This document shows positions 43,365 to 53,120 of a stretch of DNA of 64,000 nucleotides, piece by piece. Positions within the stretch are counted from its first letter, which is position 1. Each line of letters begins with the position of its first letter. Both the position numbers and the translations under genes were made by a program. The DNA comes from Oceanicaulis sp052055585 (GTDB lineage: Bacteria > Pseudomonadota > Alphaproteobacteria > Caulobacterales > Maricaulaceae): NCBI RefSeq assembly GCF_052055585.1, contig NZ_CP170485.1, positions 1,240,001-1,304,000 on the forward strand. Direction: 5' to 3'. The notes beneath the pieces were generated by a model. It ran no database searches. It had not been told where the DNA came from and was given only the letters and a program-made list of their open reading frames with translations.

Positions 43365-44500
43365 CGGTCTATCTCGACCATAACGCGACCGCTCCGGTCC
43401 GGCCTGAGGCCCGCGACGCCGTGATGGCGGCGCTGGAGGCTGTGGGCAATCCGTCCTCGGTCCACGGGCCGGGGCGGGCGGCGCGCGCCCGGGTCGAGGC
43501 CGCGCGCAGCGTGATCGCGAAAAAGATCTGCGCGCGGGCGGAAGACCTTGTCTTCACCTCGGGCGGCACTGAAGCGAACAATCTGGGCCTCAAGGCCGGG
43601 ATCGCCGCCGGCGCGACCCGTGTCATCGTCTCGGCGATTGAGCATGATGCAGTTGGCGCAGCAGCGCAGACGCTGGGCGTTCCTTGTGAAGTCTGGCCAG
43701 TTCTGAAGTCCGGTCAGGCGGATCTCGATTGGCTCAAAGATCGCCTTCAACGCGCTGAAACAGAAGGTGAAACGCCGATCCTGTTTGCGTTGATGGCGGC
43801 CAATAACGAGACCGGCGTGATCCAGCCCTATTCGCAAGCGGGCCTGATGATCCGTGAGGCAGGCCATCTCTATCACATCGACGCCGTGCAAATGCTGGGC
43901 AAGGCCGGGTTTGATTTCGCCGGTTCGTTTGCGCATTTCGCCGCTTTCTCCTCCCACAAGCTCGGCGGACCCCAAGGCGTGGGCGCTCTGGCGGTGGCCT
44001 GTGAAGCCGGTGTGGCGCCGCAACTGATCGGCGGCGGACAGGAAAAGAACCGTCGTGCGGGCACCGAGAATGTCGCCGGGATCGCCGGGTTCGGTGCAGC
44101 GGCGTCTGTTGCGGGCGAAGACAAAGAACTGAGCCAGATCAAGGCTTTGCGTGATGATCTGCAAGCGCGGCTGAAGGCGGGTGCGCCCGAAATCCCCATT
44201 TGGGGCGAAGACGCAGACCGGCTGGACAACACCTTGTGTCTGTCTGCGCCGGGCTGGCCGAGTGAAATTCAGGTTATAGCGCTTGATCTCAATGGCTTCG
44301 CCGTGAGCGCCGGCTCGGCCTGCTCATCGGGCAAGGTGCGTAAATCCAAAGTGCTCGAAGCCATGGGCGCGTCGGCGGCGGATGCGGAAAGCGCGCTGCG
44401 CATTTCGCTGGGCTGGACGACGACGCAAGACGATATCGAGGCGTTCGCGAACGCCTGGCTGTATGAATATACCCGTCTGCGCCCTCGCGCTGCGGTTTGA
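43361..44500 (+). CDS. Cysteine desulfurase (NifS/IscS-like), first of two in the operon
   Basis: This 379-residue PLP enzyme removes sulfur from cysteine for cluster building. It has YLDHNATAPVRPEA, the SGGTEANNLGLKA PLP-phosphate loop, the Schiff-base Lys in FSSHKLGGPQGVG near residue 205, and the sulfur-carrying Cys in SAGSACSSGKV. The short loop around that Cys is of the IscS/NifS class (group I), unlike the group II SufS later in the operon. It starts at GTG 43361 inside the iscR stop. Confidence 0.93.
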   Translation: MTVYLDHNATAPVRPEARDAVMAALEAVGNPSSVHGPGRAARARVEAARSVIAKKICARAEDLVFTSGGTEANNLGLKAGIAAGATRVIVSAIEHDAVGAAAQTLGVPCEVWPVLKSGQADLDWLKDRLQRAETEGETPILFALMAANNETGVIQPYSQAGLMIREAGHLYHIDAVQMLGKAGFDFAGSFAHFAAFSSHKLGGPQGVGALAVACEAGVAPQLIGGGQEKNRRAGTENVAGIAGFGAAASVAGEDKELSQIKALRDDLQARLKAGAPEIPIWGEDADRLDNTLCLSAPGWPSEIQVIALDLNGFAVSAGSACSSGKVRKSKVLEAMGASAADAESALRISLGWTTTQDDIEAFANAWLYEYTRLRPRAAV

Positions 44501-44521
44501 GACTGAAGAAGGAAGCGGCTT

Positions 44522-46029
<1,508 letters not shown>

Positions 46030-46033
<4 letters not shown>

Positions 46034-46527
46034 AGCCAGTGAATGAGATCGTCCAGGATTTCGTTGTTCCCTTGATAAGCGATGAGGGCTCTGTGCTGGC
46101 GGGGTCTCATCTAAATCGAGATGGGTTGGACTATTCAGAGGACTCTTTGAAGTTTATCGATGCTTATCTAGGTAAGCTTCATCTGAAGCAGGTAAGACCA
46201 AAATTCTTTAGTAAACCAGTTTCAGAGCAAGAAGGTTTCGATCTCACAGTCATCCGTACAGGTGCTTATGTCGGTGAGGTCTTAAGGCGCTCTAGCGATA
46301 TAGATTACAACTGGTTTTCTTTTAAAGAGTGGATTCAAGAAAACCCTGAGAACAAACAATTGCTGGGTGCTGCGCCGACGCCTTCAACAGTTTTTGTTTT
46401 GTCAGGAAATGGAAGCACTCTTTTCCCCTTGGCCAAGGTCGAGAAGGCTATCTTGAATGGTCCAGAGGATAACGTGAGCGCCTTTGTGCGAGTTCTGAAG
46501 GTGCCGCTGCAAGGGAGTGTGGAGTGA
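46030..46527 (+). CDS. AT-rich foreign ORF inserted after sufB
   Basis: This 165-residue ORF is clearly more AT-rich than the suf genes around it. It starts at GTG inside the sufB stop. The protein is soluble, with SHLNRDGLDYSEDSLKFIDAYLGKL, RTGAYVGEVLRRSSDIDYNWFSFKEW and STLFPLAKVEKAILNGPEDNV; the pattern faintly recalls DUF3806-like or small immunity proteins, but I do not recognise the family with confidence. Its last 11 codons copy the end of sufB. That suggests a small element joined here and restored the operon junction, keeping the downstream genes transcribed. No integrase is present. Confidence 0.65.
46495..46527 (+). repeat. Direct repeat, right copy of the sufB 3' end
   Basis: This is the 33-base partner of 46001-46033, in the same frame, 494 bp away. 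Mismatches cluster at codon third positions, so the copy has either drifted under coding constraint or came from the sufB of another strain. Confidence 0.65.
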
Positions 46528-47174
46528 TACGTCTGATGCCTTTCCCATTGCTTGGCTGCGTCTCTCTGAGCGCCATGCTTCTAGCGGCTTGCAGTGAGGC
46601 GGCGGCGCCGTCTGTGGCGCAACCCGGCGCCCGTCTCGCCATGTGCGGCGAAGGCCTCGCGGAAGGCTGCGTGCAGCTGGTCACCGATACGACGGGCCTG
46701 ATCTATTCCGTGACCGAGGGCGGTTATGAGTTCCGCGTTCTCGCGATCGAAGACGGCGCGGAGCTGCAGCGCTTCGGCGAAGAGCATGGCAACGCCGTGT
46801 CCGGCCCGTCGCTTGAAGACCTTGATCAGGACGGCGATCTGGAGCTGATCGTTCCGGACTTCACCGGCACTGTGAACACGGTCTATCGCATCTGGCAGCA
46901 GGTCAGCGACGAGCGTTTTGAACCTGCAGGCGAGGTGAGCGGGTTTGATCTGACGCCGGACGTGCAGACGGGTCTGATCGGCATTTCCTCCCGCGGCTCG
47001 GCGGTTCAGTACAGCTACACCACCTATGTGTTCACCGAGGACGGGCTGGTGCTCGTCTATCAACTCGATACCGATTACGCCGACGCTGCCTGTGTGCTGA
47101 CGCAAGGACCGGCTTTTGAAGCCTCAGGCCATGATGCGGACCTGTTGCTGAATGCCTGCGAGGCGGAGCTTTAG
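46524..47174 (+). CDS. Hypothetical lipoprotein within the suf operon
   Basis: The 216-residue product has a lipoprotein signal (LSAMLLAAC lipobox) and a beta-rich body with an EF-hand-like or FG-GAP-like DLDQDGDLELIVPDF. The fold recalls small beta-propeller or XAC2610-like proteins, but no family can be named. It starts at GTG 46524 or ATG 46536. GC content is like the host, so it was probably the native neighbour of sufB before the AT-rich ORF arrived. A periplasmic lipoprotein is odd in a suf operon. Confidence 0.72.
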   Translation: MIRLMPFPLLGCVSLSAMLLAACSEAAAPSVAQPGARLAMCGEGLAEGCVQLVTDTTGLIYSVTEGGYEFRVLAIEDGAELQRFGEEHGNAVSGPSLEDLDQDGDLELIVPDFTGTVNTVYRIWQQVSDERFEPAGEVSGFDLTPDVQTGLIGISSRGSAVQYSYTTYVFTEDGLVLVYQLDTDYADAACVLTQGPAFEASGHDADLLLNACEAEL

Positions 47175-47276
47175 GGCGAGACGAATTGCGCGCGCTTTTC
47201 TGCGCTGCGCCTGAACGATAAAGGGTTCGAGCCGGCCTCCCTCTCATGCGCCGGCGCGACGATAAGGAAGACGACC

Positions 47277-48041
47277 ATGTTGGTGATTGAAAACCTGCAA
47301 GCGCGCGTGGATGCGGAAGACGGCGACGGCCGCCAGATCCTCAAAGGCGTAAGCCTGAAAGTCCCTGCGGGTGAAGTCCACGCGATCATGGGGCCCAATG
47401 GCTGTGGCAAGTCCACCCTGTCCTATGTGCTCTCGGGCCGTGACGGTTATGAGATCACTGGCGGCTCCATGAGCTTTGACGGTCAGGACCTCGCCGAGAT
47501 GGAGCCTGAAGAGCGCGCCGCGGCGGGTGTCTTCCTGTCCTTCCAGTACCCGGTTGAAATTCCCGGCGTTCCGACCCTGACCTTCGTCAAGGAAGCGCTG
47601 AACGCCCAGAAGCGCCTGCGCGGCGAGGAGGAAGTCCCGGCGCCGGCTTTCATGAAGCTGGCGCGTGAAGCTGCGGCTCAACTCGGCATCAGCAATGACA
47701 TGCTCAAGCGCCCGGTAAATGTGGGCTTTTCGGGTGGTGAGAAGAAGCGCATGGAGATTTTCCAGGCGCTGATGCTGCAGCCCAAATTCCTCATCCTCGA
47801 CGAGACGGATTCCGGCCTCGATATCGATGCGCTGAAGGTGGTCGCAGAGGGCGTTAACGCCCTGCGCAATGAAGAGCGCGGGATGCTGGTGATCACCCAC
47901 TATCAGCGCCTGCTCGATTACCTCAAACCTGATGTCGTCCATGTGATGGCGGCGGGCCGTATCCAGGAAACCGGCGGGCCTGAGCTGGCGCTCAAGCTCG
48001 AAAAAGAGGGCTATGACAAATACGCAGGCGAGGCCGCGTAA
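47277..48041 (+). CDS. sufC: Fe-S assembly ATPase SufC
   Basis: The 254-residue ABC-type ATPase drives the SufBCD scaffold. Walker A is GPNGCGKST near residue 40, the signature is FSGGEKKRMEIFQA, and Walker B is FLILDETDSGLDIDAL. AAGGAAG precedes the ATG. The stop overlaps the sufD start as TAATG. Confidence 0.97.
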   Translation: MLVIENLQARVDAEDGDGRQILKGVSLKVPAGEVHAIMGPNGCGKSTLSYVLSGRDGYEITGGSMSFDGQDLAEMEPEERAAAGVFLSFQYPVEIPGVPTLTFVKEALNAQKRLRGEEEVPAPAFMKLAREAAAQLGISNDMLKRPVNVGFSGGEKKRMEIFQALMLQPKFLILDETDSGLDIDALKVVAEGVNALRNEERGMLVITHYQRLLDYLKPDVVHVMAAGRIQETGGPELALKLEKEGYDKYAGEAA

Positions 48042-49138
48042 TGACGGTTGCGCTCAAACTCACCGAGATGGAGACGGCGCTGATTGATCAGCTGCCGTCT
48101 GATGCGCCTTTGCGCGCTGTCCTCTCCGAACAGGGCTTGCCCCATCGCCGGGTGGAAGACTGGAAGTGGACCGATCTTCGTACTGTGGTGGGCAAGCTGC
48201 CCGCTGATCTGGGCGTTCTGACCTTCACCATTTCGCGCGAGCCGGACGGCTGGGCCGAGCAGGATGAAGAGCCGAGCCTGCTGATGCCGCGCCTCGCTTC
48301 CGCACTTGGCGAAGACATTCAGGTCTATACGCTGGAAGACGGTGAACGTCTGGAGCTGGGCATTGAAGCCAGCTCCGGCGTCTCCAACCAGCAAGTGCTG
48401 GTGCTGGTGCCTGAAGGCGTGAAAGCCGAGCTGGTTGAGAGCTATGCGGTCGAGGCTGACGGTTTCGCCAATCTGACTCTCGTCATCGTGGTGATGCCGG
48501 GCGCCGAGCTGGATCGTGTGATCGAGCAGCACGCGTCTCCGGATGCGGCGCTGGTCGTGACGAGCCTCATTGATCTGGCGCCGGGCGCAAAGCTGAACCA
48601 GACGACGCTTGGCTTCGGGGCGAAACTGGCCCGGCTTGAAACCCATGTCAGCCATGCCGGCGAGGGCGCCGAGCTGCAGCTTGACGGCGCCTATGTGCTG
48701 GATGAGGGCCTGCATCTCGATCAGACCTCTGTGGTGCGCCATGAAGGCCCGAACGGCGTGACGAAAGAGCTGTTCAAGGGCGCCGCGGCCAAAGGCGCGA
48801 AGGGCGTCTTTCAGGGCAAGGTGCATGTGGAGCAGGCGGCCCAGAAGACCGATGCCCAGATGCAGCATCGCGGCCTGCTGCTGGACGAGAAGGCCGAGAT
48901 CGACGCCAAGCCCGAGCTTGAGATCTACGCCGACGACGTGGTCTGCGCCCATGGCAATGCTTTTGGCGCGCTGGATGAGGATGCGCTCTTCTATATGCGC
49001 CAGCGCGGCATTCCCGATTACAAGGCGCGCGCTCTTCTCACTCAGAGCTTCCTGGCGGAACCGATTGAACGCGTGCGTGATCAAGAAGACCGTGAGCGCC
49101 TGATGGCCCGCCTGATGACGGCTCTGGAGGCGCTGTGA
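48041..49138 (+). CDS. sufD: Fe-S assembly protein SufD
   Basis: The 365-residue SufD pairs with SufB in the scaffold. It has the early VEDWKWTDLRTV and the C-terminal VCAHGNAFGALDEDALFYMRQRGIPDYKARALLTQSFLAEPIERV, typical of SufD. It overlaps sufC at its start and sufS at its end (TGATG), so the three are translationally coupled. Confidence 0.95.
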   Translation: MTVALKLTEMETALIDQLPSDAPLRAVLSEQGLPHRRVEDWKWTDLRTVVGKLPADLGVLTFTISREPDGWAEQDEEPSLLMPRLASALGEDIQVYTLEDGERLELGIEASSGVSNQQVLVLVPEGVKAELVESYAVEADGFANLTLVIVVMPGAELDRVIEQHASPDAALVVTSLIDLAPGAKLNQTTLGFGAKLARLETHVSHAGEGAELQLDGAYVLDEGLHLDQTSVVRHEGPNGVTKELFKGAAAKGAKGVFQGKVHVEQAAQKTDAQMQHRGLLLDEKAEIDAKPELEIYADDVVCAHGNAFGALDEDALFYMRQRGIPDYKARALLTQSFLAEPIERVRDQEDRERLMARLMTALEAL

Positions 49139-50379
49139 TGACCGCAGAGCTGAAAACCGCGAGCGGGCTGGATGTGGCGGCGATCCGCAGCCAGTTCCCG
49201 ATCCTGACGCGCGAAGTGAATGGCAAGCCGCTCGTCTATCTCGACAGCGCGGCGTCGGCTCAAAAGCCCGAAGCGGTGATCGAGGCGGTGGCGAATGTCT
49301 GGCGGCATTCCTACGCCAATGTTCACCGGGGCCTGCACACGCTCGCCAATGAAGCCACCGAGGCCTTCGAGGCGAGCCGGGGCAAGCTGGCGTGTTTTCT
49401 GGGCGCGGCCTCGCCGGACCAGATCGTCTTCACCCGCGGCGCGACCGAGGCGATCAATCTGGTGGCCGACAGCTTTGGCGCAACCCTGAAGGAAGGCGAT
49501 GAGATCATCGTCAGCCAGATGGAGCATCATTCCAACATCGTGCCCTGGCACTTCCTGCGCGAACGCAAGGGCGTGGTCCTGAAATGGGCTCCGGTGACCG
49601 GTGAGGGCGCGCTCGACATGGCGGCGTTTGACAGCCTTCTGACCGAGCGCACGAAGATGGTGGCCATCACCCACATGTCCAATGTGATGGGCACGGTTTC
49701 TCCGGTTGAGGCCATCGTTGAGAAGGCGCATGCGGTCGACGCAGCGGTGCTGATCGACGGGTCTCAGGGCGCGGTACACATGCCGGTGGATGTGCAGGCT
49801 CTGGGCTGTGATTTCTATGTGGTCACCGGGCACAAGCTCTATGGCCCCAATGGCGTCGGTGCGCTCTATGCGGCGGGCGATTGGCTGGATCGGCTACGGC
49901 CCTATCAGGGTGGTGGCGAGATGATCGCCGAAGTGCGCGAGGACGGCGTCGTCTACGCCGACGTGCCGCACAAGTTCGAAGCCGGCACCCCGGTCATCGC
50001 CGAGGTGATCGGGCTGGGCGCGGCGCTCGACTGGCTTTCCGGCCTCGACCGCATCGCGCTCATGGAGCACGAGCGCCAGCTGATGGACCGGTTCGAGGCG
50101 GGGCTCGCGGACTTTGACGGCCTGACCATTCTGGGGCGTACCCAGGACAAGGGCGCCATCACCTCCTTCAGCCTGGACGGCGCGCATCCGCACGATCTGG
50201 CGCAATTGATGGACAAGTATGGCGTCGCTGTTCGGGCCGGGCACCATTGCGCCCATCCGCTGATGCAACGCTTTGGCGTTGTAGGCACCGTGCGCGCCAG
50301 CTTCGCCGCCTATAACACCGCGGCCGATGTGGACGCCGCGCTCGATGCATTGCGAAAAGCCAAGAGCTTTCTCATCTAG
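49138..50379 (+). CDS. sufS: Cysteine desulfurase SufS
   Basis: This 413-residue group II desulfurase supplies sulfur to the Suf scaffold. It has VYLDSAASAQKPEAVI, FTRGATEAINLVA, the PLP Lys in VTGHKLYGPNGVG near residue 225, and the active Cys in RAGHHCAHPLMQRFG. A partner SufE is not in the window; a SufU or separate SufE may act. It starts at ATG 49138 inside the sufD stop. A GTG at 49135 gives the same frame. Confidence 0.96.
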   Translation: MTAELKTASGLDVAAIRSQFPILTREVNGKPLVYLDSAASAQKPEAVIEAVANVWRHSYANVHRGLHTLANEATEAFEASRGKLACFLGAASPDQIVFTRGATEAINLVADSFGATLKEGDEIIVSQMEHHSNIVPWHFLRERKGVVLKWAPVTGEGALDMAAFDSLLTERTKMVAITHMSNVMGTVSPVEAIVEKAHAVDAAVLIDGSQGAVHMPVDVQALGCDFYVVTGHKLYGPNGVGALYAAGDWLDRLRPYQGGGEMIAEVREDGVVYADVPHKFEAGTPVIAEVIGLGAALDWLSGLDRIALMEHERQLMDRFEAGLADFDGLTILGRTQDKGAITSFSLDGAHPHDLAQLMDKYGVAVRAGHHCAHPLMQRFGVVGTVRASFAAYNTAADVDAALDALRKAKSFLI

Positions 50380-50384
50380 AGGTC

Positions 50385-50852
50385 ATGATGAGCATGGATA
50401 CTGAAAACAAGGCCGAGGCGCGCGACGTGCTGGATCTGGGAGCCGCCCCGTCCATGACAGAGGACAGGCCGGTCGAGACCGCGGCGGCGTCAGCTCAGCC
50501 TGCGGATGCGGAACCCAAGCCGGAGCTTGATATTCCCCCGGAAGAGATCGAACGCATCACCCATGATGTGATCGAGGCGCTCAAAACCGTGTTTGACCCC
50601 GAAATCCCGGTCGACATCTACGAGCTGGGCCTGATCTACCAGGTCGATCTGGAGCCCGATAACATCCTGAAGGTGGAAATGACCCTGACCGCGCCGGGCT
50701 GCCCGGTGGCGGGCGAAATGCCGGGCTGGGTTCGTGACGCCTGCGAGACCGTGAACGGCGTGGATCGCGCCGATGTTACGCTGACCTTTGATCCGCCCTG
50801 GTCGCCGGACCGGATGTCGGACGAAGCCAAGCTGACGCTGAACATGTTCTGA
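50385..50852 (+). CDS. sufT: SUF system maturation protein SufT (MIP18/DUF59)
   Basis: The 155-residue protein has a disordered acidic N terminus (about 45 residues) and a MIP18/DUF59 domain: VFDPEIPVDIYELGLIYQVDL, TLTAPGCPVAGEMP with the conserved Cys, and DVTLTFDPPWSPDRMSDEAKLTLNM. SufT helps deliver clusters to client proteins. Three in-frame ATGs at 50385, 50388 and 50394 are possible starts. Confidence 0.93.
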   Translation: MMSMDTENKAEARDVLDLGAAPSMTEDRPVETAAASAQPADAEPKPELDIPPEEIERITHDVIEALKTVFDPEIPVDIYELGLIYQVDLEPDNILKVEMTLTAPGCPVAGEMPGWVRDACETVNGVDRADVTLTFDPPWSPDRMSDEAKLTLNMF

Positions 50853-50862
50853 GGAGCCGATC

Positions 50863-51222
50863 ATGGCCCGACAAAGACCCAAGGCTGTCACCCTGACCGA
50901 AGCCGCCGCCGAGCGCGTCAAGAAGCTCATGGCGGACCGCGATGCGGGCTATCTGCGCGTCGGAGTCAAGAATGGCGGCTGCGCCGGCATGGAATACGTC
51001 ATGGATTACGTCGCCGAACCCGATCCGCTGGACGAGCGGGTCGAGGATCAGGGCGTGGAAATCGTGGTGGACGCCAAGTCCCTGTTATTCCTGCTGGGCG
51101 CGCAGATCGACTATGAGGTCACTCCGCTTCACGCCAAATTCGTGTTCCGCAATCCCAACGAGACCGATGCCTGCGGTTGTGGCGAGAGTGTGACTCTCGT
51201 ACCTGCACAACTGGCGGACTAG
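50863..51222 (+). CDS. sufA: A-type Fe-S carrier (SufA/IscA)
   Basis: The 119-residue carrier passes clusters to apoproteins. It has the three conserved cysteines: one in NGGCAGMEYVMDY and two in the C-terminal CGCGESV. It follows sufT by 10 bp with GAGGAG upstream and is the last gene of the suf operon. Confidence 0.95.
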   Translation: MARQRPKAVTLTEAAAERVKKLMADRDAGYLRVGVKNGGCAGMEYVMDYVAEPDPLDERVEDQGVEIVVDAKSLLFLLGAQIDYEVTPLHAKFVFRNPNETDACGCGESVTLVPAQLAD

Positions 51223-51298
51223 CGCTCAGCCTGCGACCAAAGCTTGCCTTTCTCAGGGACGCACGGCCTCATGCCGGTTCTGATGGAGGACTGGTGCT

Positions 51299-51901
51299 GT
51301 GAAACTCTTTGTGTCGCCGACCTCGCCCTATGCACGCAAATGCCGGGCGCTGATCATCGAGAAAAGCCTGGAGCACAAGATCGAGGTGATCGAGTGCGAT
51401 CCGCGCAGTGATCCGGTCGAGCTTCTGGAAGCCAACCCGCTCGGCAAGGTTCCGGCTCTGTCCCGGGAAGGGGCTCCGGCGCTGATGGATTCGCCGCTGA
51501 TTTGCGAATTCATCGACAGCCTGGATGATGAGAACTGGATCCCCAAGCGCGGAGCAAGCCGCATTCTGGTTCTGCGCCAGCAGGCTTTGGCTGATGGTCT
51601 GATCGATCTGACCATTGGACGCCGGATCGAGATGCAGCGGGACGCCGACAAGCAATGGGATTTCTGGTCAGAGCGTTGGGAGCGCGGCATTCGCCGGACG
51701 CTCGACACACTCTACGCGGATCGCGGCCAGTATGAGCGCTCGGTTGATCTGGGCGCGCTGAGTGTCGCTGTCGCGCTTCACTATCTCGACTTGCGCTACG
51801 CCGAGTTTGATTGGCGTTCCGCGTATCCGGAGCTAGGAGAGTTCGCCGCCCGCTGGGATCAGCGCGCCAGTTTCGAGCAGACACGCCCGCCTGCAGCCTG
51901 A
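51299..51901 (+). CDS. Glutathione S-transferase family protein
   Basis: The 200-residue protein has the thioredoxin-like N domain of GSTs (KLFVSPTSPYARKCRALI; NPLGKVPAL; MDSPLICEFID with the gamma-glutamyl-binding Asp-Ser replaced by the local equivalent DSPLI) and a helical C domain. It starts at GTG 51299 with GGAGG upstream. Substrate unknown. A good terminator follows. Confidence 0.87.
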   Translation: MKLFVSPTSPYARKCRALIIEKSLEHKIEVIECDPRSDPVELLEANPLGKVPALSREGAPALMDSPLICEFIDSLDDENWIPKRGASRILVLRQQALADGLIDLTIGRRIEMQRDADKQWDFWSERWERGIRRTLDTLYADRGQYERSVDLGALSVAVALHYLDLRYAEFDWRSAYPELGEFAARWDQRASFEQTRPPAA

Positions 51902-51911
51902 TCGGGATAAC

Positions 51912-51945
51912 AAAAAAGCCCTCATCCGCGGATGAGGGCTTTTTT
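51912..51945. terminator. Terminator after the GST gene
   Basis: The arms AAAAAAGCCCTCATCC and GGATGAGGGCTTTTTT meet over a tiny loop, giving a strong bidirectional terminator between convergent genes. Confidence 0.93.
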
Positions 51946-51963
51946 CTGGCTGATCGTTGAGGA

Positions 51964-53025
51964 TCAGGCGGCGGCTGTGCCGCGCCCCGTGCTCATGTCC
52001 GCGCCATCAACCGTGACACGGTTCCGGCCTTTCTGCTTGGACTTGTACAGATTGGCGTCACACCGTTCGATCAGGCATTCAACGACTTCAGAGGGGCGGA
52101 ATTGCGAGACGCCCATCGAGATCGTGATATTGCCCAGATCCTCATTGGTGGATTTGCGCAGAAGGCGTTTGCTCTCAACGACCTGACGGATTTTCTCAGC
52201 CACGTTGGCAGCGTCCTGCAAGGACGTGTTCGGCATCACGATGCCGAATTCCTCACCGCCATAGCGCGCCACCACATGATGATCGGAGGCGTAACGGGTC
52301 AGGCAGGCGGAAACGAACCGGATGATCTGGTCGCCCGTCTGGTGTCCCCAGGTGTCGTTGAAGCGTTTGAAGTGGTCGATATCGCACAGCACCAGAGAGA
52401 ACGGCGTTCCGGTCAGGTCCGCGTCCCGTCGCGACTTGCGCATGGCTTCATCAAACCGTTTGCGGTTGGCGACGCCGGTCAGGGCGTCGGTCATCGCTTC
52501 CTCGCGCACTTTTTCAAGATTGCTGCGAAGCTGGTTCACTTCCTGGCTGGTTTCCTGCAGACGGCGTTCCAGATCGCGCGAGCGGCGCTGCATGCGCGCC
52601 GTAGCCGCGACAAGGCCTTCAACCATTTGCTTGATAGCGCTGGCGTCCGTCACCTTGTCGAGACGACCTGTTGCGCCGGCCAGTTCCGCGCCATAGGCGG
52701 CGGTGTCCCGTTCAGCAGCTTGCAGCGTCTGGACCACAGAGCCCAGCTCACGGCTCATTGCGCCTCCAGCGTCCAGAACTGCGCTCTGGATGCGCTTGAA
52801 GCTGAAATGCGTGTCGTAGAGATCTTCAAGGAGCTCGGAGGACATCGGCTCATCCCGATCCAGATGTCCCTGAATGACCGAACACAAGGACGGTATCGTA
52901 TCAGACACATATGCGGTGAAAATCGCATAGTTGTGCGGCGTGGGCACCAGCCCGAGACTAGCCATCAAATCAAGCGCTTTGCGCCCGATCTCGATACCTT
53001 CAGCAGCGTGTAGACGACCGTTCAA
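51964..53025 (-). CDS. Diguanylate cyclase (GGDEF protein)
   Basis: The 353-residue protein makes cyclic di-GMP. An N-terminal helical domain (residues 1-110, with PTPHNYAIFTAYVSD) is common in alphaproteobacterial cyclases such as DgcB. A coiled coil follows (about 125-180), then the GGDEF domain with DALTGVANRKRF, CDIDHFKRFND and active site RYGGEEFG near residue 258. The RxxD inhibitory site is absent. It starts at TTG 53025 with CAGGGG upstream; the first ATG (52965) would cut the conserved N domain. Confidence 0.93.
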   Translation of the reverse strand: MNGRLHAAEGIEIGRKALDLMASLGLVPTPHNYAIFTAYVSDTIPSLCSVIQGHLDRDEPMSSELLEDLYDTHFSFKRIQSAVLDAGGAMSRELGSVVQTLQAAERDTAAYGAELAGATGRLDKVTDASAIKQMVEGLVAATARMQRRSRDLERRLQETSQEVNQLRSNLEKVREEAMTDALTGVANRKRFDEAMRKSRRDADLTGTPFSLVLCDIDHFKRFNDTWGHQTGDQIIRFVSACLTRYASDHHVVARYGGEEFGIVMPNTSLQDAANVAEKIRQVVESKRLLRKSTNEDLGNITISMGVSQFRPSEVVECLIERCDANLYKSKQKGRNRVTVDGADMSTGRGTAAA

Positions 53026-53120
53026 GACGAACCCCTGACCTTGGACCGCTATTCTGCGGTTCTTGGCGGGAACTATCGCATCTGAATCGAAAGATCGGGT
53101 AAACGCGTCGCAGATTTTGC

